From the NCBI GenBank assembly GCA_043747875.1, contig JAYTOI010000009.1, positions 123,753 through 187,752 on the forward strand: 64,000 nt of DNA, given 5' to 3'. The position numbers and the translations under genes are program-made. The stretch is from CADEED01 sp043747875 (GTDB lineage: Bacteria; Pseudomonadota; Gammaproteobacteria; Steroidobacterales; Steroidobacteraceae). Under the pieces are notes generated by a model. The model saw only the letters and a program-made list of their open reading frames with translations. It was not told the origin of the DNA and did no database searches. Shown here one piece after another: positions 1 to 7,985 of the stretch. Positions within the stretch are counted from its first letter, which is position 1. The number at the start of each line of letters is the position of its first letter.

Positions 1-125
1 CGCTTCAGATCGGCCCGTGAGCGCAGGCCATATTCGACGGTGGTGCTGACGCCGATGACATTGAGCATCCGCGCGGTAGCCGCATTCGTCGCGTAGCCGG
101 GATGCGCGTGCTGCCCGCCAATCAT
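1..125 (-). CDS. N-terminal part of an unrecognised protein, cut by the window edge
   Basis: An open frame of 41 codons runs off the left edge, starting with ATG at 125 and beginning MIGGQHAHPGYATNAATARM. Third codon positions are mostly G or C, as in the neighbouring genes, and a TGA at 153-155 closes the frame upstream. A purine-rich TTGGGGGC lies just before the ATG. It follows the nitroreductase gene by 56 bases on the same strand, so the two may be co-transcribed. I do not recognise the family from this fragment. Confidence 0.45.
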   Translation of the reverse strand, partial: MIGGQHAHPGYATNAATARMLNVIGVSTTVEYGLRSRADLK

Positions 126-181
126 GCCCCCAAAATGGCAGCTTCGCGCGGTTCACGTTGCCGCGCGGGCGCGCCCGGCGA

Positions 182-745
182 TCAGCCCGGAAAATCCAGC
201 ATCGCGTCCTGCACACTGGCCGCCTTGCCCGGCGCGACCGAGGCGCCCAACCCGCCGCCCGTGTAGATCAATCCGACGATGTGATCGTCGGCCGCGAGGC
301 CCAAGGCCTTCTTCACGTCCGTGTCGTATGCAGCCTCGCCGGTTTTCCACGCGGCCGCGTATCCGAGCGCGTGCAAGGCCAACAAGATGTTCTGCGCCGC
401 CGCGCCGGCCGCGAGGATCTGCTCGATGGCGGGCACCTTGGTCGCGGGCACGATGCGGCACGCGACCAGGATGATGAGCGGAGCGCGCATCGCCTTGTCG
501 CGCTCGCGCTGCAGGTCGCCCTCGGACAGTCCCGGGATGCGGCGCGCCGCGGACGCGGCGAGCAGCTCGCCGAACTTGCGGCGCTGGGAACCCTCGATGA
601 ACATGAATCGCCAGGGTCGCAGGCGGCCGTGATCGGGCGCGTGCACCGCGGCCTGCAGGACGGTGGCCAGGTGTTCTTTGGTGGGGGGCGTCTCGCCGTA
701 GGTCTTGGCGGTGGCGCGCGTGGTCAGCGCTTCGATGGCGTCCAT
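182..745 (-). CDS. ydjA: YdjA-like nitroreductase family protein
   Basis: 187 residues, the length of the compact YdjA-type nitroreductases, which are FMN-dependent NAD(P)H oxidoreductases acting as dimers in the cytoplasm. Seen: the N-terminal RATAKTYGE segment, then APDHGRLRPWRF at about residues 36-47, which matches the APDH...PW FMN-binding stretch of YdjA. A late IVGLIYTGG strand also fits. The natural substrate of this subgroup is not established. The ATG at 745 is the only good start and lies in an A/T-rich patch. The family call is secure; the symbol rests on resemblance to the E. coli protein. Confidence 0.85.
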   Translation of the reverse strand: MDAIEALTTRATAKTYGETPPTKEHLATVLQAAVHAPDHGRLRPWRFMFIEGSQRRKFGELLAASAARRIPGLSEGDLQRERDKAMRAPLIILVACRIVPATKVPAIEQILAAGAAAQNILLALHALGYAAAWKTGEAAYDTDVKKALGLAADDHIVGLIYTGGGLGASVAPGKAASVQDAMLDFPG

Positions 746-763
746 AAATAGTTAGACTTGGAT

Positions 764-1486
764 CTAAACGAGTGAATGATAGACGTGCTGGACGTCGTCG
801 TTCTGCTCGAGGCTGTCGACCAGCTCGAGCACCTCGGTGGCCTGCGCCTCCGGCAGCTCGACCGGCGTAGTGCAGATGTATTCGTGCGCCGCGGACATGG
901 GGTGGATGCCGCGCTTCTCGAGCGCTTCCTGCATGTGGCCGGACTGCGGGAACTCGCAACGCGCAACGATCTGCGGCTCGCCTTTCTCGCCGGTGCTGTC
1001 GCCCATCTCGTCGAGGCCGTGGTCCATGAGATAGAGCTCGAGATCGTCGTGATCGATGCCTTCGGGATTCAGGCGGAACACGCCCATCTTGCGGAACTGG
1101 AATGCGACGCTGCCCGTGCTGCCGAGATTGCCGCTGCCCTTGGAGAGGATGGCGCGCACCTGCGCGACGGTACGCGTGGGATTGTCCGTGGCGGCTTCGA
1201 CCATGAGCGCGACGCCGTGCGGCGCGTAGCCCTCGTAGATGATCTGTTCGTAGGCCGCCGCGTCCTTGCCGGTGGCCCGCTTGATCGCCGCCTCGACCTT
1301 GTCCTTCGGCATGTTCAGTGCGCGGCTGTTTTGCACCGCGCGGCGCAACGCCGGATTCGAACTCGGATCGCTGCCGCCGGCCTTGACGGCCATGTTGATG
1401 TCTTTCGAAATGCGCGCGAACTGCTTGGCCATGCGGTCCCAGCGCGCGAACATCGTGTGCTTTCGAACTTCGAAAATTCTTCCCAT
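764..1486 (-). CDS. YebC/PmpR (TACO1) family protein
   Basis: 240 residues, typical of the family. YebC-type proteins are cytoplasmic; members have been described as transcriptional regulators and, more recently, as aids to translation of difficult peptide stretches. The conserved core is visible: NPALRRAVQNSRALNMPKDK at about residues 44-63, then YEGYAPHGVA, TDNPTRTVAQVR and GSTGSVAFQF. The N-terminus begins MGRIFEVRKHTMFARWDRMAK rather than the commoner MAGHSKWANIKHRK, so it belongs to the shorter-headed subgroup. Start chosen at the ATG that gives this conserved head. A stop-codon-linked repeat lies just upstream, separating it from the cyclophilin gene. Confidence 0.9.
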   Translation of the reverse strand: MGRIFEVRKHTMFARWDRMAKQFARISKDINMAVKAGGSDPSSNPALRRAVQNSRALNMPKDKVEAAIKRATGKDAAAYEQIIYEGYAPHGVALMVEAATDNPTRTVAQVRAILSKGSGNLGSTGSVAFQFRKMGVFRLNPEGIDHDDLELYLMDHGLDEMGDSTGEKGEPQIVARCEFPQSGHMQEALEKRGIHPMSAAHEYICTTPVELPEAQATEVLELVDSLEQNDDVQHVYHSLV

Positions 1487-1506
1487 GCCGCGAATTCTCG
1501 CAGAGA

Positions 1507-1556
1507 TAAAGGGGACAGATCTATTTTTCGGGAAATGGGGACTGTCCCCATTTCCG
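1507..1556. repeat. Palindromic intergenic repeat, GGGGACAGA type
   Basis: Contains AAAGGGGACAGATCTATTTT (1508-1527), followed by a perfect palindrome at 1531-1555 with 12-base arms (left arm GGAAATGGGGAC) around one central T. It ends 4 bases before the stop codon of the cyclophilin gene. The same GGGGACAGATC core recurs at 14633-14715, and related GGGGTCA forms occur at 17385, 24878 and 29601. It resembles the REP-like palindromes associated with IS200-type (RAYT) transposases, though none is in the window. Confidence 0.75.
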
Positions 1557-1560
1557 GCGC

Positions 1561-2484
1561 CTATTTGGCGTCGCGGACCGGCGGGTTGATGGAGCACACC
1601 TCGGTGTGCCCCGCGGGTGTCACGAACCAGTCTTCGCGGCGGTTGCGCCGCGACTCCACGTACTTCGCGAACAGCGGCGTGTCGGTGCGCAGCACCTCGA
1701 GCGCGATGCGCTCGGAGGCGGGCAGTTCGGAGGCGCGCCGCAGGGATTTGATCGCAATGCGCTGTTCGGGTTTCTCGAAGAAGCCGAGCGGGCCGGTGCC
1801 GCGCGGCAGCGTCGACAGCAGCTCCATGCCGCGTAGTACGCGGCCGAGGAGCACGATGTTGCGGTCGAGATGCCGTGGCGCGTGGCCGATGACCACGTAC
1901 AGCTCGGCGCCGCTGCCGGTGTCCGGCCAATTGTCGCGCCCCACGCCGAGCGTGCCGTAACAGTGCGTCATCCACACCTGGCCCGCAGGCTTGCGCTCCA
2001 CGCCAACCGGAAAGCCGTCTATCCAGCCGGTCTCGCGCGAGAAACCATCCGGGTCCGGTAGTTTGACGAACGGCAGGGACTTGCTCCAGGCCATGGTGAA
2101 CTCGCCGGGGATCTTGCGCTTCGCGCTTTCGGTCGGTCGCGCCTGGTCCGCGTCGCCCCACTGCACGACGTAGTTTTCCTGCGAACGCACGATGGCCAGC
2201 CCGTCGAAGAACCTCTCCGCAACGAGCGCTTCGATGTTGGCGACGTGATCCGGCGCGAACCGTGGCGCGAGCTCGATGACCACGCGGCCGCTCACCAGCT
2301 CGAGATACAGCGTGTGCGCGGGATCGGGCCGGCGCCAGTCATCGGGCTGCGACATCTCGATGACCTGCGCGGAGTCCGGCGGGCGCTCGCGGTCGCTGTT
2401 GCCGATGGCGAACGCCGCCGGGGCGAAGTCGACGGCCAGGGCCAAGGCCAAGGCCAAGGCCAAGGCGATGAGGGGCGTGCGCAT
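1561..2484 (-). CDS. Cyclophilin-type peptidyl-prolyl isomerase, exported
   Basis: 307 residues. A signal peptide (hydrophobic Leu-Ala repeat, residues 5-17, then APAAFA) is followed by a cyclophilin domain from about residue 55: LYLELVSGRVVIELAPRFAP, then FFDGLAIVRSQENYVVQWGD, which is the usual F-(D/N)G..F.R....FV.Q.GD region. It would catalyse proline isomerisation during folding in the periplasm. The second half carries a long insertion (IPGEFTMAWSKS, GWIDGFPV) compared with minimal cyclophilins, as in the larger periplasmic relatives. ATG at 2484 directly abuts the TGA of the upstream DUF2721 gene, suggesting translational coupling. Confidence 0.88.
   Translation of the reverse strand: MRTPLIALALALALALAVDFAPAAFAIGNSDRERPPDSAQVIEMSQPDDWRRPDPAHTLYLELVSGRVVIELAPRFAPDHVANIEALVAERFFDGLAIVRSQENYVVQWGDADQARPTESAKRKIPGEFTMAWSKSLPFVKLPDPDGFSRETGWIDGFPVGVERKPAGQVWMTHCYGTLGVGRDNWPDTGSGAELYVVIGHAPRHLDRNIVLLGRVLRGMELLSTLPRGTGPLGFFEKPEQRIAIKSLRRASELPASERIALEVLRTDTPLFAKYVESRRNRREDWFVTPAGHTEVCSINPPVRDAK
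2434..2463. repeat. GGCCAA hexanucleotide tandem repeat inside a signal-peptide coding region
   Basis: Four perfect GGCCAA units (2440-2463) preceded by one GGCCAG unit. Read on the minus strand they encode alternating Leu-Ala in the hydrophobic core of the cyclophilin signal peptide. The unit is six bases, so copy-number changes would add or remove Leu-Ala pairs without shifting the frame. Confidence 0.85.
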
Positions 2485-2937
2485 TCAGTACCGGTGCGAG
2501 CCGATGCGCAGCGTCCGCACGGCGATGCGCACCTCGATCAGGAACATGACGAACCCGGTGGATAGACAGATCATCGCCGCAGAGAACGCAATGGCGACCG
2601 CCAGGCCCACCGAGATGCGCATGAACTCGCTGGCGAACAGCACGGTGACGACGATGGTGGTGAGCAGGGCGGAGATGGTGGCCAGGGCGATGGCACTGTT
2701 GATGTAGCGCGTGCGGCGCCAGATGACGCGCAGGTCCTTGTCGATCCGCTTGAGACGGTCTTCGTCGGTGGTGCGGTCGCGCTGGTCCTCGAGCGTACGC
2801 GCGCGGTCGACGATGCGCGACAGCCGCTGCGTGAGCATGCTGAGCGTGATGCCTACGCCGGAGAGCAGGAACACGGGGCCAAGCGCGAGCTGGATGAGTC
2901 GCGCGACGTTTTCGGTCTGCAGGTCGATGCCGGTCAT
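2485..2937 (-). CDS. DUF2721 family membrane protein
   Basis: 150 residues. A hydrophobic helix near the N-terminus (IQLALGPVFLLSGVGITLSM), a charged cytoplasmic stretch rich in Arg/Asp (about residues 40-75), then two further helices (INSAIALATISALLTTIVVT and a following AVAIAFSAAMICLSTG). This is the arrangement of DUF2721 proteins, whose function is unknown. The next gene on the same strand begins in the base after its stop codon. Start at 2937 gives the conserved MTGIDLQ..ENVARLIQ head; an upstream in-frame extension would read through the TetR operator and lacks these features. Confidence 0.82.
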   Translation of the reverse strand: MTGIDLQTENVARLIQLALGPVFLLSGVGITLSMLTQRLSRIVDRARTLEDQRDRTTDEDRLKRIDKDLRVIWRRTRYINSAIALATISALLTTIVVTVLFASEFMRISVGLAVAIAFSAAMICLSTGFVMFLIEVRIAVRTLRIGSHRY

Positions 2938-3022
2938 GGCGCGAGTTTGCCATAGCGCGGCGCCATCCCGGCAGCGGGGCCGGAAAATCTCCTGGGCCAT
3001 TGACGTCCAGGCCGCCGACTGG

Positions 3023-3037
3023 GTATACGGTGTATAC
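3023..3037. promoter_or_regulatory. Probable TetR operator overlapping the promoter
   Basis: Two copies of the self-complementary hexamer GTATAC separated by GGT, ending exactly one base before the ATG of the TetR gene. The first copy supplies a -10-like TATACG at 3024-3029, eight bases before the start codon. A repressor bound here would block transcription of its own operon; that is inferred from position and symmetry. Confidence 0.55.
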
Positions 3038-3628
3038 ATGAACACCAAACGACGGCTGCTCGACTGCGCGCTCGAAGAGCTGGAAAACACCGGCGTGGAA
3101 GCCTTCAGCCTGCGCGCGGTGAGCGCGGCGGCGGGCATCACGCCGATGGCCGTCTACCGGCATTTTTCGAACAAACAGCAATTGCTGGAGGCCGTCGGCC
3201 GCGAGGCGTTTGCCGCCTGGGAGCGGCGCGCCAAATCCATTCGTGCCGCCGAGCCGATGGATTGGCTCCGCCAGGCGGGTCGCCTCTATCTCACGTTCGC
3301 GCTCGACGAGCCGGCGCGCTTCGACGCCTGCTTCGTGTTGCGCACCGGTGTCGAGCGCCGGTACCCGCGCGATTTTCACGAAGGCAGATCCCCGGCCGTC
3401 TCGCTCGCCATGGCGCGCGTGGAATCGGCCCAGAATGCCGGCGTGCTCGCGGCCGGCGATCCGCTCGAAATTGCGATGGCGTTCTGGTCGCAGCTGCACG
3501 GCCTCGCAATGCTGCAGCGGACCGGCCGCATGGCGATGTCGCGCACGGCATTTCTCGGGCTCGGCGCGCGCAACGTCGACTACGTGCTCGCCGGCTTTCG
3601 GACGCGTTCCGCGGGCGGTGCGGCATGA
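3038..3628 (+). CDS. TetR/AcrR family transcriptional repressor
   Basis: 196 residues, usual for TetR. The N-terminal helix-turn-helix is clear: RRLLDCALEELENTGVEAFS, then SLRAVSAAAGITPMAVYRHF at about residues 27-46. The C-terminal ligand domain includes FWSQLHGLAMLQRTGRM, a pattern of TetR_C domains. No ribosome site precedes the ATG, which lies right after the GTATAC dyad, so translation may be leaderless. Its TGA overlaps the start of the acyltransferase-like gene by four bases (ATGA), so the regulator and that membrane protein are made together. The effector is unknown. Confidence 0.88.
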   Translation: MNTKRRLLDCALEELENTGVEAFSLRAVSAAAGITPMAVYRHFSNKQQLLEAVGREAFAAWERRAKSIRAAEPMDWLRQAGRLYLTFALDEPARFDACFVLRTGVERRYPRDFHEGRSPAVSLAMARVESAQNAGVLAAGDPLEIAMAFWSQLHGLAMLQRTGRMAMSRTAFLGLGARNVDYVLAGFRTRSAGGAA

Positions 3629-5025
3629 GCTGGCGCGCCAGCGCCTGGTTTGGTGTGTGCGCGGCGCTCGTCACCGGAGCGCTGTTTGCATTGTCGCTCG
3701 ACGTCGGACCGATCGGCCCGCTGGCCCTGGTCGCTCCGGTGCCGCTGCTGGTTTACGCGCTGTGCGCGCCGCGCGCGTGGGTGGTGGCCATTGCCGCGCT
3801 GGTGGCCCGCGCGATCGGAATGGTGGGCACTGTCCTGGTCTATGACGATCTGCCGATCCTGGTGCTCGGGATGTGGATCGTCGTGTTCGCGGCGCTGTAT
3901 GCCCTCGTGATCCTCGTCACGCGCTGGCTCGCGCGTACGGCGCCGGGCCTGCCTGCTACATTCGCCTATCCACTCGTGCTGGTGACGGCGGAATGGGCAT
4001 TCGGGCGATTGGCACCGAATGGCAGCTTCGGCGCGATGGGCTATTCGCTCGTCGATGTACTGCCGCTGCTGCAGGCCGCGAGCGTCGGCGGTCTCGCGGC
4101 GCTCACGTTCTGTGTCGCGCTGGTGCCGATGACCATCGCGATGATGCTGGTGCGGCCGGCGCAATGGCGGCGCGTCGCCATGGCCGGAGCGCTGCCGCTG
4201 GCGCTGATCGCGGGTTTCGGCGTTGCGCGGCTCGCGCAGCCGTACGATGCGCGCGTGCGCGTGGCGATGGTCGGGCTCGACGCGCAGGAGGCGCGCGCGT
4301 ATCGCGGCGAACCGGAGGCGCTCGACGTGGCGCGGCAGTTCGCCGCGCTCGTTTCGAAGGTCGCGTTGGAAAATCCCGCGTACGTGGTGCTGCCCGAGAA
4401 GCAGCTCGGCGGTGGGCGTGCGTCGGGTGCGGCCACGGAGCTGCTCGCGACGGCCAATGGCTCGTCCGCCACGGTGATCGCCGGATTCGACGAAATACTG
4501 CCGAACGGCGCACGCGTCAATTCCGCGCAGGTGCTGGTGCCCGGCAAGCCCGTGACGCGCTATCTCAAACGGCGCTTCATTCCGGGCCTCGAGCTCGGCT
4601 ACACGACCGGTGCGGGCCCTTTCGTGAGCGGCACTCACGGCGTCGCCATCTGCAAGGACATGGATTTTCCCGACATGGTGCGTGAATACGGGCGCGCGGG
4701 AGTCGACCTGATGCTGGTGCCGGCCTGGGATTTCGTGCGCGACGGGCGCATGCATTCGCGCATGGCGCTGGTGCGCGGCGTCGAAAACGGATTCGCAATC
4801 GCGCGCGCGGCCGCTGCGGGCCGGCTCACCGCCAGCGATCGCTACGGGCGCGTGATCGCGGAGGCGGTGACATCCCGCGCCGGGCCGGTCACCGTGGTCG
4901 CCGATCTCGGCGTGCGCGGCGGTGGCACGATATACGCGCGCCTGGGCGATTTGTTTGCCTGGTTGTGCGCGGCTGGTGTCGCGGCGCTGCTGGGATGGCG
5001 GATCGTCGCGCGCTACGGTCGCTGA
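3625..5025 (+). CDS. Apolipoprotein N-acyltransferase-like protein (membrane helices plus carbon-nitrogen hydrolase domain)
   Basis: 466 residues. Six or so N-terminal membrane helices (to about residue 195) precede a nitrilase-superfamily domain and one C-terminal helix, the architecture of Lnt. All three catalytic residues seem present: Glu in VVLPEKQLGG, Lys in RYLKRRFIPG and Cys in GVAICKDMDF. Lnt adds the third acyl chain to lipoproteins at the inner membrane. It differs from true Lnt: residues around the triad are not the usual WPE, K..L.PFGE and CYE forms. Being coupled to a TetR repressor is also unusual for a housekeeping gene. A specialised paralogue is likely. Confidence 0.75.
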   Translation: MSWRASAWFGVCAALVTGALFALSLDVGPIGPLALVAPVPLLVYALCAPRAWVVAIAALVARAIGMVGTVLVYDDLPILVLGMWIVVFAALYALVILVTRWLARTAPGLPATFAYPLVLVTAEWAFGRLAPNGSFGAMGYSLVDVLPLLQAASVGGLAALTFCVALVPMTIAMMLVRPAQWRRVAMAGALPLALIAGFGVARLAQPYDARVRVAMVGLDAQEARAYRGEPEALDVARQFAALVSKVALENPAYVVLPEKQLGGGRASGAATELLATANGSSATVIAGFDEILPNGARVNSAQVLVPGKPVTRYLKRRFIPGLELGYTTGAGPFVSGTHGVAICKDMDFPDMVREYGRAGVDLMLVPAWDFVRDGRMHSRMALVRGVENGFAIARAAAAGRLTASDRYGRVIAEAVTSRAGPVTVVADLGVRGGGTIYARLGDLFAWLCAAGVAALLGWRIVARYGR

Positions 5026-5135
5026 AATGTTTGCGCGGCGGCCACGCCGATAAATGCCCGGTACCGGACGAACTCGCGCACCACGCCGCGGTCCGATTGC
5101 TTGTGAGCACTAACAAAAGCCACCGAGGTGTTCTC

Positions 5136-5861
5136 GTGATCCGGACCATCATCTTTTCGATCGCGCTCATCCTTTCCGCCGCCGTGCTCGGCTACCACGT
5201 CAAACAAGTCGGCGGCGGGCGCGAGTCCATCTCGGTCAAGGGTCTGGCGGAAAAGCCCATCCAGTCGGATCGCGCCGAATGGACCATCAGCCTGCAAACG
5301 CAGGGCGCGACCATCGCCGAGGCGCTGACGAAGCTGCGGCGCGAAAAGCCGGCGCTGGATCGATTCCTGGCGGGCGCAGGTTTCGAGAAGGCGCAGCTCA
5401 CCGACTCCAACGAGTCGACGGAGCCGAACTTCGAGGAAGTCGAGGGGCGCAATGGCAACATGCGCTCCGTGCAGGTGGGGCACGTGGCGCGACAGAGCAT
5501 CCAGATCAACTCCACCGACATCCCACGCATCATTGCGGCGAGCAAGGCCGTCGTGCAGTTCAAGGCGGACGATCATCCCGTGAGCTTCGGCCAGCCGCAG
5601 TTCCTGGTCTCGAATCTGGAGGATGTGAAAATGTCGCTGATCGGTGCGGCGATGCAAAACTCGAAGGTCCGCGCCACCGAATTTGCGAAGAACGGCGACG
5701 TGGAAGTGGGTCGCATGCGCTCGGCGTCGCAGGGCGCGTTCTACATCCTGTCGGCCGGCGCCAACTCCGACGTCAGCGACTGGGGCGGTACGTACGACAA
5801 ATCGACGGTGGAGAAGATCGCGCGCGTCGTGGTCACCGTCGATTACGCCATTGAAGACTGA
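5136..5861 (+). CDS. SIMPL-domain (DUF541) protein, membrane-anchored
   Basis: 241 residues: an N-terminal hydrophobic helix (IRTIIFSIALILSAAVLGY) anchors or exports the protein, followed by a SIMPL domain starting ISVKGLAEKPIQSDRAEWTI. Such proteins are periplasmic; the role is unknown, although relatives have been linked to oxidative stress. A GTG at 5136 is chosen because GAGG lies seven bases upstream and it begins the signal sequence directly; an in-frame GTG at 5103 lacks such a site. It stands alone between the acyltransferase-like gene and convergent typA. Confidence 0.85.
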   Translation: MIRTIIFSIALILSAAVLGYHVKQVGGGRESISVKGLAEKPIQSDRAEWTISLQTQGATIAEALTKLRREKPALDRFLAGAGFEKAQLTDSNESTEPNFEEVEGRNGNMRSVQVGHVARQSIQINSTDIPRIIAASKAVVQFKADDHPVSFGQPQFLVSNLEDVKMSLIGAAMQNSKVRATEFAKNGDVEVGRMRSASQGAFYILSAGANSDVSDWGGTYDKSTVEKIARVVVTVDYAIED

Positions 5862-5968
5862 CCTGCGCTAGCGCACAGGTATGCGCAGCTTCGCGCGGCC
5901 GTTCCCGCGCGCTGGATTCGAATGCGTCTGACTTCTGTCTCGCGGAGGAATCCCCGCGTGAGCATGGC

Positions 5969-7798
5969 TCAGGCCAGCAGTGCTTCGTCCACGCGGCTCG
6001 CGCGCTTGCGCTCGTGCTCGAGCAGCATGCGCTTGCGGATGCGGATGTTCTTCGGCGTCACTTCCACCAGTTCGTCGTCGGCGATGAACTCGACGGCATA
6101 TTCCAACGTGAGTTCGATCGGCGGCGTGAGGATCAGCGCCTCATCCTTGCCCGCGGCGCGGATGTTCGTGAGCTTCTTGGTCTTGATCGGGTTGACGACC
6201 AAGTCGTTTTCGCGCGAGTGGATGCCGATGATCATGCCCTCGTACACGGCTTCGCCGTGCGACACGAACAGGCGCCCGCGCTCCTGCAGCGAGAACAGCG
6301 AATAAGCCACGGCGCCGCCTGGTTCACTGCTGATCAACACACCGTTGTGACGGTCCGGGATATCGCCGGCCAGCGGTGCGTAGCCGTCGAAGATGTGACT
6401 CTGCAGGCCGGTGCCACGCGTCGCATTCATGAATTCGCTCTGGAAGCCGATCAACCCGCGTGCGGAGACGCGGTACTCGATGCGCACGCGACCGCGGCCG
6501 TCGTTGGACATGTCCTTCATTTCCGCCTTGCGGCGGCCGAGGGACTCCATGACGCCACCCTGGTGGTTCTCGTCGATGTCGACGGTGAGCGCTTCGTACG
6601 GCTCGTGCACCACGCCGTCGATGGTCTTGGTGAGCACGCGCGGCTTGCCCACCGCCAGCTCATAGCCCTCGCGTCGCATGTTCTCGATGAGGATCGTCAG
6701 GTGCAGCTCGCCGCGTCCCGAGACGCGGAACACGTCGGCGTCGGCGGTTTCCTCGACGCGCAGCGCCACGTTGCTCTCCAGCTCGCGCATCAGGCGTTCG
6801 CGGATCTGGCGGCTGGTGACGAACTTGCCTTCCTTGCCGGCGAGCGGCGAGGTGTTCACCTGGAAGCTCATGACGAGCGTCGGCTCGTCTACCGAGATCG
6901 GTGGCAGTGCGTCGGGCTGGTCGACTTCGCAGATCGTATAGCCGATGTGCACGTCCTCGATGCCCGTGACGGCGACGATGTCACCGGCAACGGCTTCGGC
7001 AACGGATTCCCGCGCCAGACCCTTGAACGTGAGCACCTGCTGGACCTTGGCCTTGCCGTGGTCCTCGGCGCCGTTCCACAACTGGATCATCTGGCCAGCC
7101 TTGATCGTGCCGCGGCGGATGCGGCCAATGCCGATGCGACCGACGTAGGAGTTGTAGTCGAGCGTGGAAATCTGGAATTGCAGCGGCGCGTCGGGCTCGC
7201 TCTTCGGAGCGGGCACGTGATGCAGGATGGCTTCATACAGCGCGCGCATGTCGGGCTCGCGACGCGTGTGATCGGTGCTAGCCCAGCCTTCGAGCGCCGA
7301 AGCGTAGATCACCGGGAAATCGAGCTGGCGATCCGTGGCGCCCAGCTTGTCGAACAGCTCGAAGGTCTGGTCGACGACCCAGTCGGGGCGCGCGCCCGGA
7401 CGGTCGATCTTGTTCACGACGACGATGGCATTGAGGCCCAGCGCCAGTGCTTTGCGCGTGACGAAGCGCGTCTGCGGCATCGGGCCTTCGACCGCGTCCA
7501 CGACTAACAACACCGTGTCGACCATCGACAGCACGCGCTCCACCTCACCGCCGAAGTCGGCGTGCCCGGGCGTGTCGACGATGTTGATGCGGGTGCCGCC
7601 GTATTCGATGGCACAATTTTTTGCCAGGATCGTGATGCCACGTTCCTTTTCGATGTCGTTGGAATCCATGACCCGCTCAGCGATCTTCTCGTGGGCGGCG
7701 AAGGTGCCGGACTGGCGCAGCAGGCAGTCGACGAGGGTCGTCTTGCCGTGGTCGACGTGCGCAATGATGGCGATGTTACGAATGGGGCGATTTGCCAT
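5969..7798 (-). CDS. typA: Ribosome-associated GTPase TypA/BipA
   Basis: 609 residues, full length. The GTPase domain begins NIAIIAHVDHGKTTLVDCLL (G1 loop), with DTPGHADFGGEV (G3) and VVNKIDRPGARPDW (G4) following. EF-G-like domains II, III and V and the BipA-specific C-terminal domain (from about residue 480, NATRGTGLQSHIFDGYAPL) are intact. TypA binds the ribosome and supports large-subunit assembly, notably in cold or stress. Start at the ATG giving MANRPIRNIAIIAHVDHGKT; no obvious Shine-Dalgarno precedes it. It diverges from the Fic gene across a region rich in inverted repeats. Confidence 0.97.
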   Translation of the reverse strand: MANRPIRNIAIIAHVDHGKTTLVDCLLRQSGTFAAHEKIAERVMDSNDIEKERGITILAKNCAIEYGGTRINIVDTPGHADFGGEVERVLSMVDTVLLVVDAVEGPMPQTRFVTRKALALGLNAIVVVNKIDRPGARPDWVVDQTFELFDKLGATDRQLDFPVIYASALEGWASTDHTRREPDMRALYEAILHHVPAPKSEPDAPLQFQISTLDYNSYVGRIGIGRIRRGTIKAGQMIQLWNGAEDHGKAKVQQVLTFKGLARESVAEAVAGDIVAVTGIEDVHIGYTICEVDQPDALPPISVDEPTLVMSFQVNTSPLAGKEGKFVTSRQIRERLMRELESNVALRVEETADADVFRVSGRGELHLTILIENMRREGYELAVGKPRVLTKTIDGVVHEPYEALTVDIDENHQGGVMESLGRRKAEMKDMSNDGRGRVRIEYRVSARGLIGFQSEFMNATRGTGLQSHIFDGYAPLAGDIPDRHNGVLISSEPGGAVAYSLFSLQERGRLFVSHGEAVYEGMIIGIHSRENDLVVNPIKTKKLTNIRAAGKDEALILTPPIELTLEYAVEFIADDELVEVTPKNIRIRKRMLLEHERKRASRVDEALLA

Positions 7799-7903
7799 GG
7801 GATTCAGGGGCTTGCGGGGGTGGGAAGTGGGCAAGCCAGTGCAAAGGGGCGCGCAGGGTAACAGAGAGTCGATGACATCCCAAGGTGGCGGGTTCACGAC
7901 CTG

Positions 7904-7984
7904 TTTATGAGGTGATCGAAGGGCTTAATCACCTCATAAAATGAGGTGATTAACTGACATAATCACCTCAGCCCGTGAGGCGAT
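7904..7984. promoter_or_regulatory. Array of TGAGGTGAT inverted repeats upstream of the Fic gene
   Basis: Four copies of TGAGGTGAT occur in alternating orientation, forming two dyads. The outer arms are TTTATGAGGTGAT (7904-7916) with its complement at 7928-7940, and TGAGGTGATTA (7942-7952) with its complement at 7960-7970. A degenerate fifth copy, TGAGGCGATT, touches the Fic start at 7975-7984. A -10-like CATAAT (7958-7963) lies within the second dyad. The layout suggests a multi-site operator; the Fic protein's own winged-helix region is a candidate binder. Confidence 0.7.
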
Positions 7985-7985
7985 T

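Noticed and set aside
3580..4755. 391-codon minus-strand frame across the Lnt-like gene
   Set aside because: Arg/His-rich shadow of a gene with membrane helices and catalytic residues on the plus strand.
6014..7507. 497-codon plus-strand frame antisense to typA
   Set aside because: typA is unmistakable on the minus strand, and the antisense product shows no recognisable domain.
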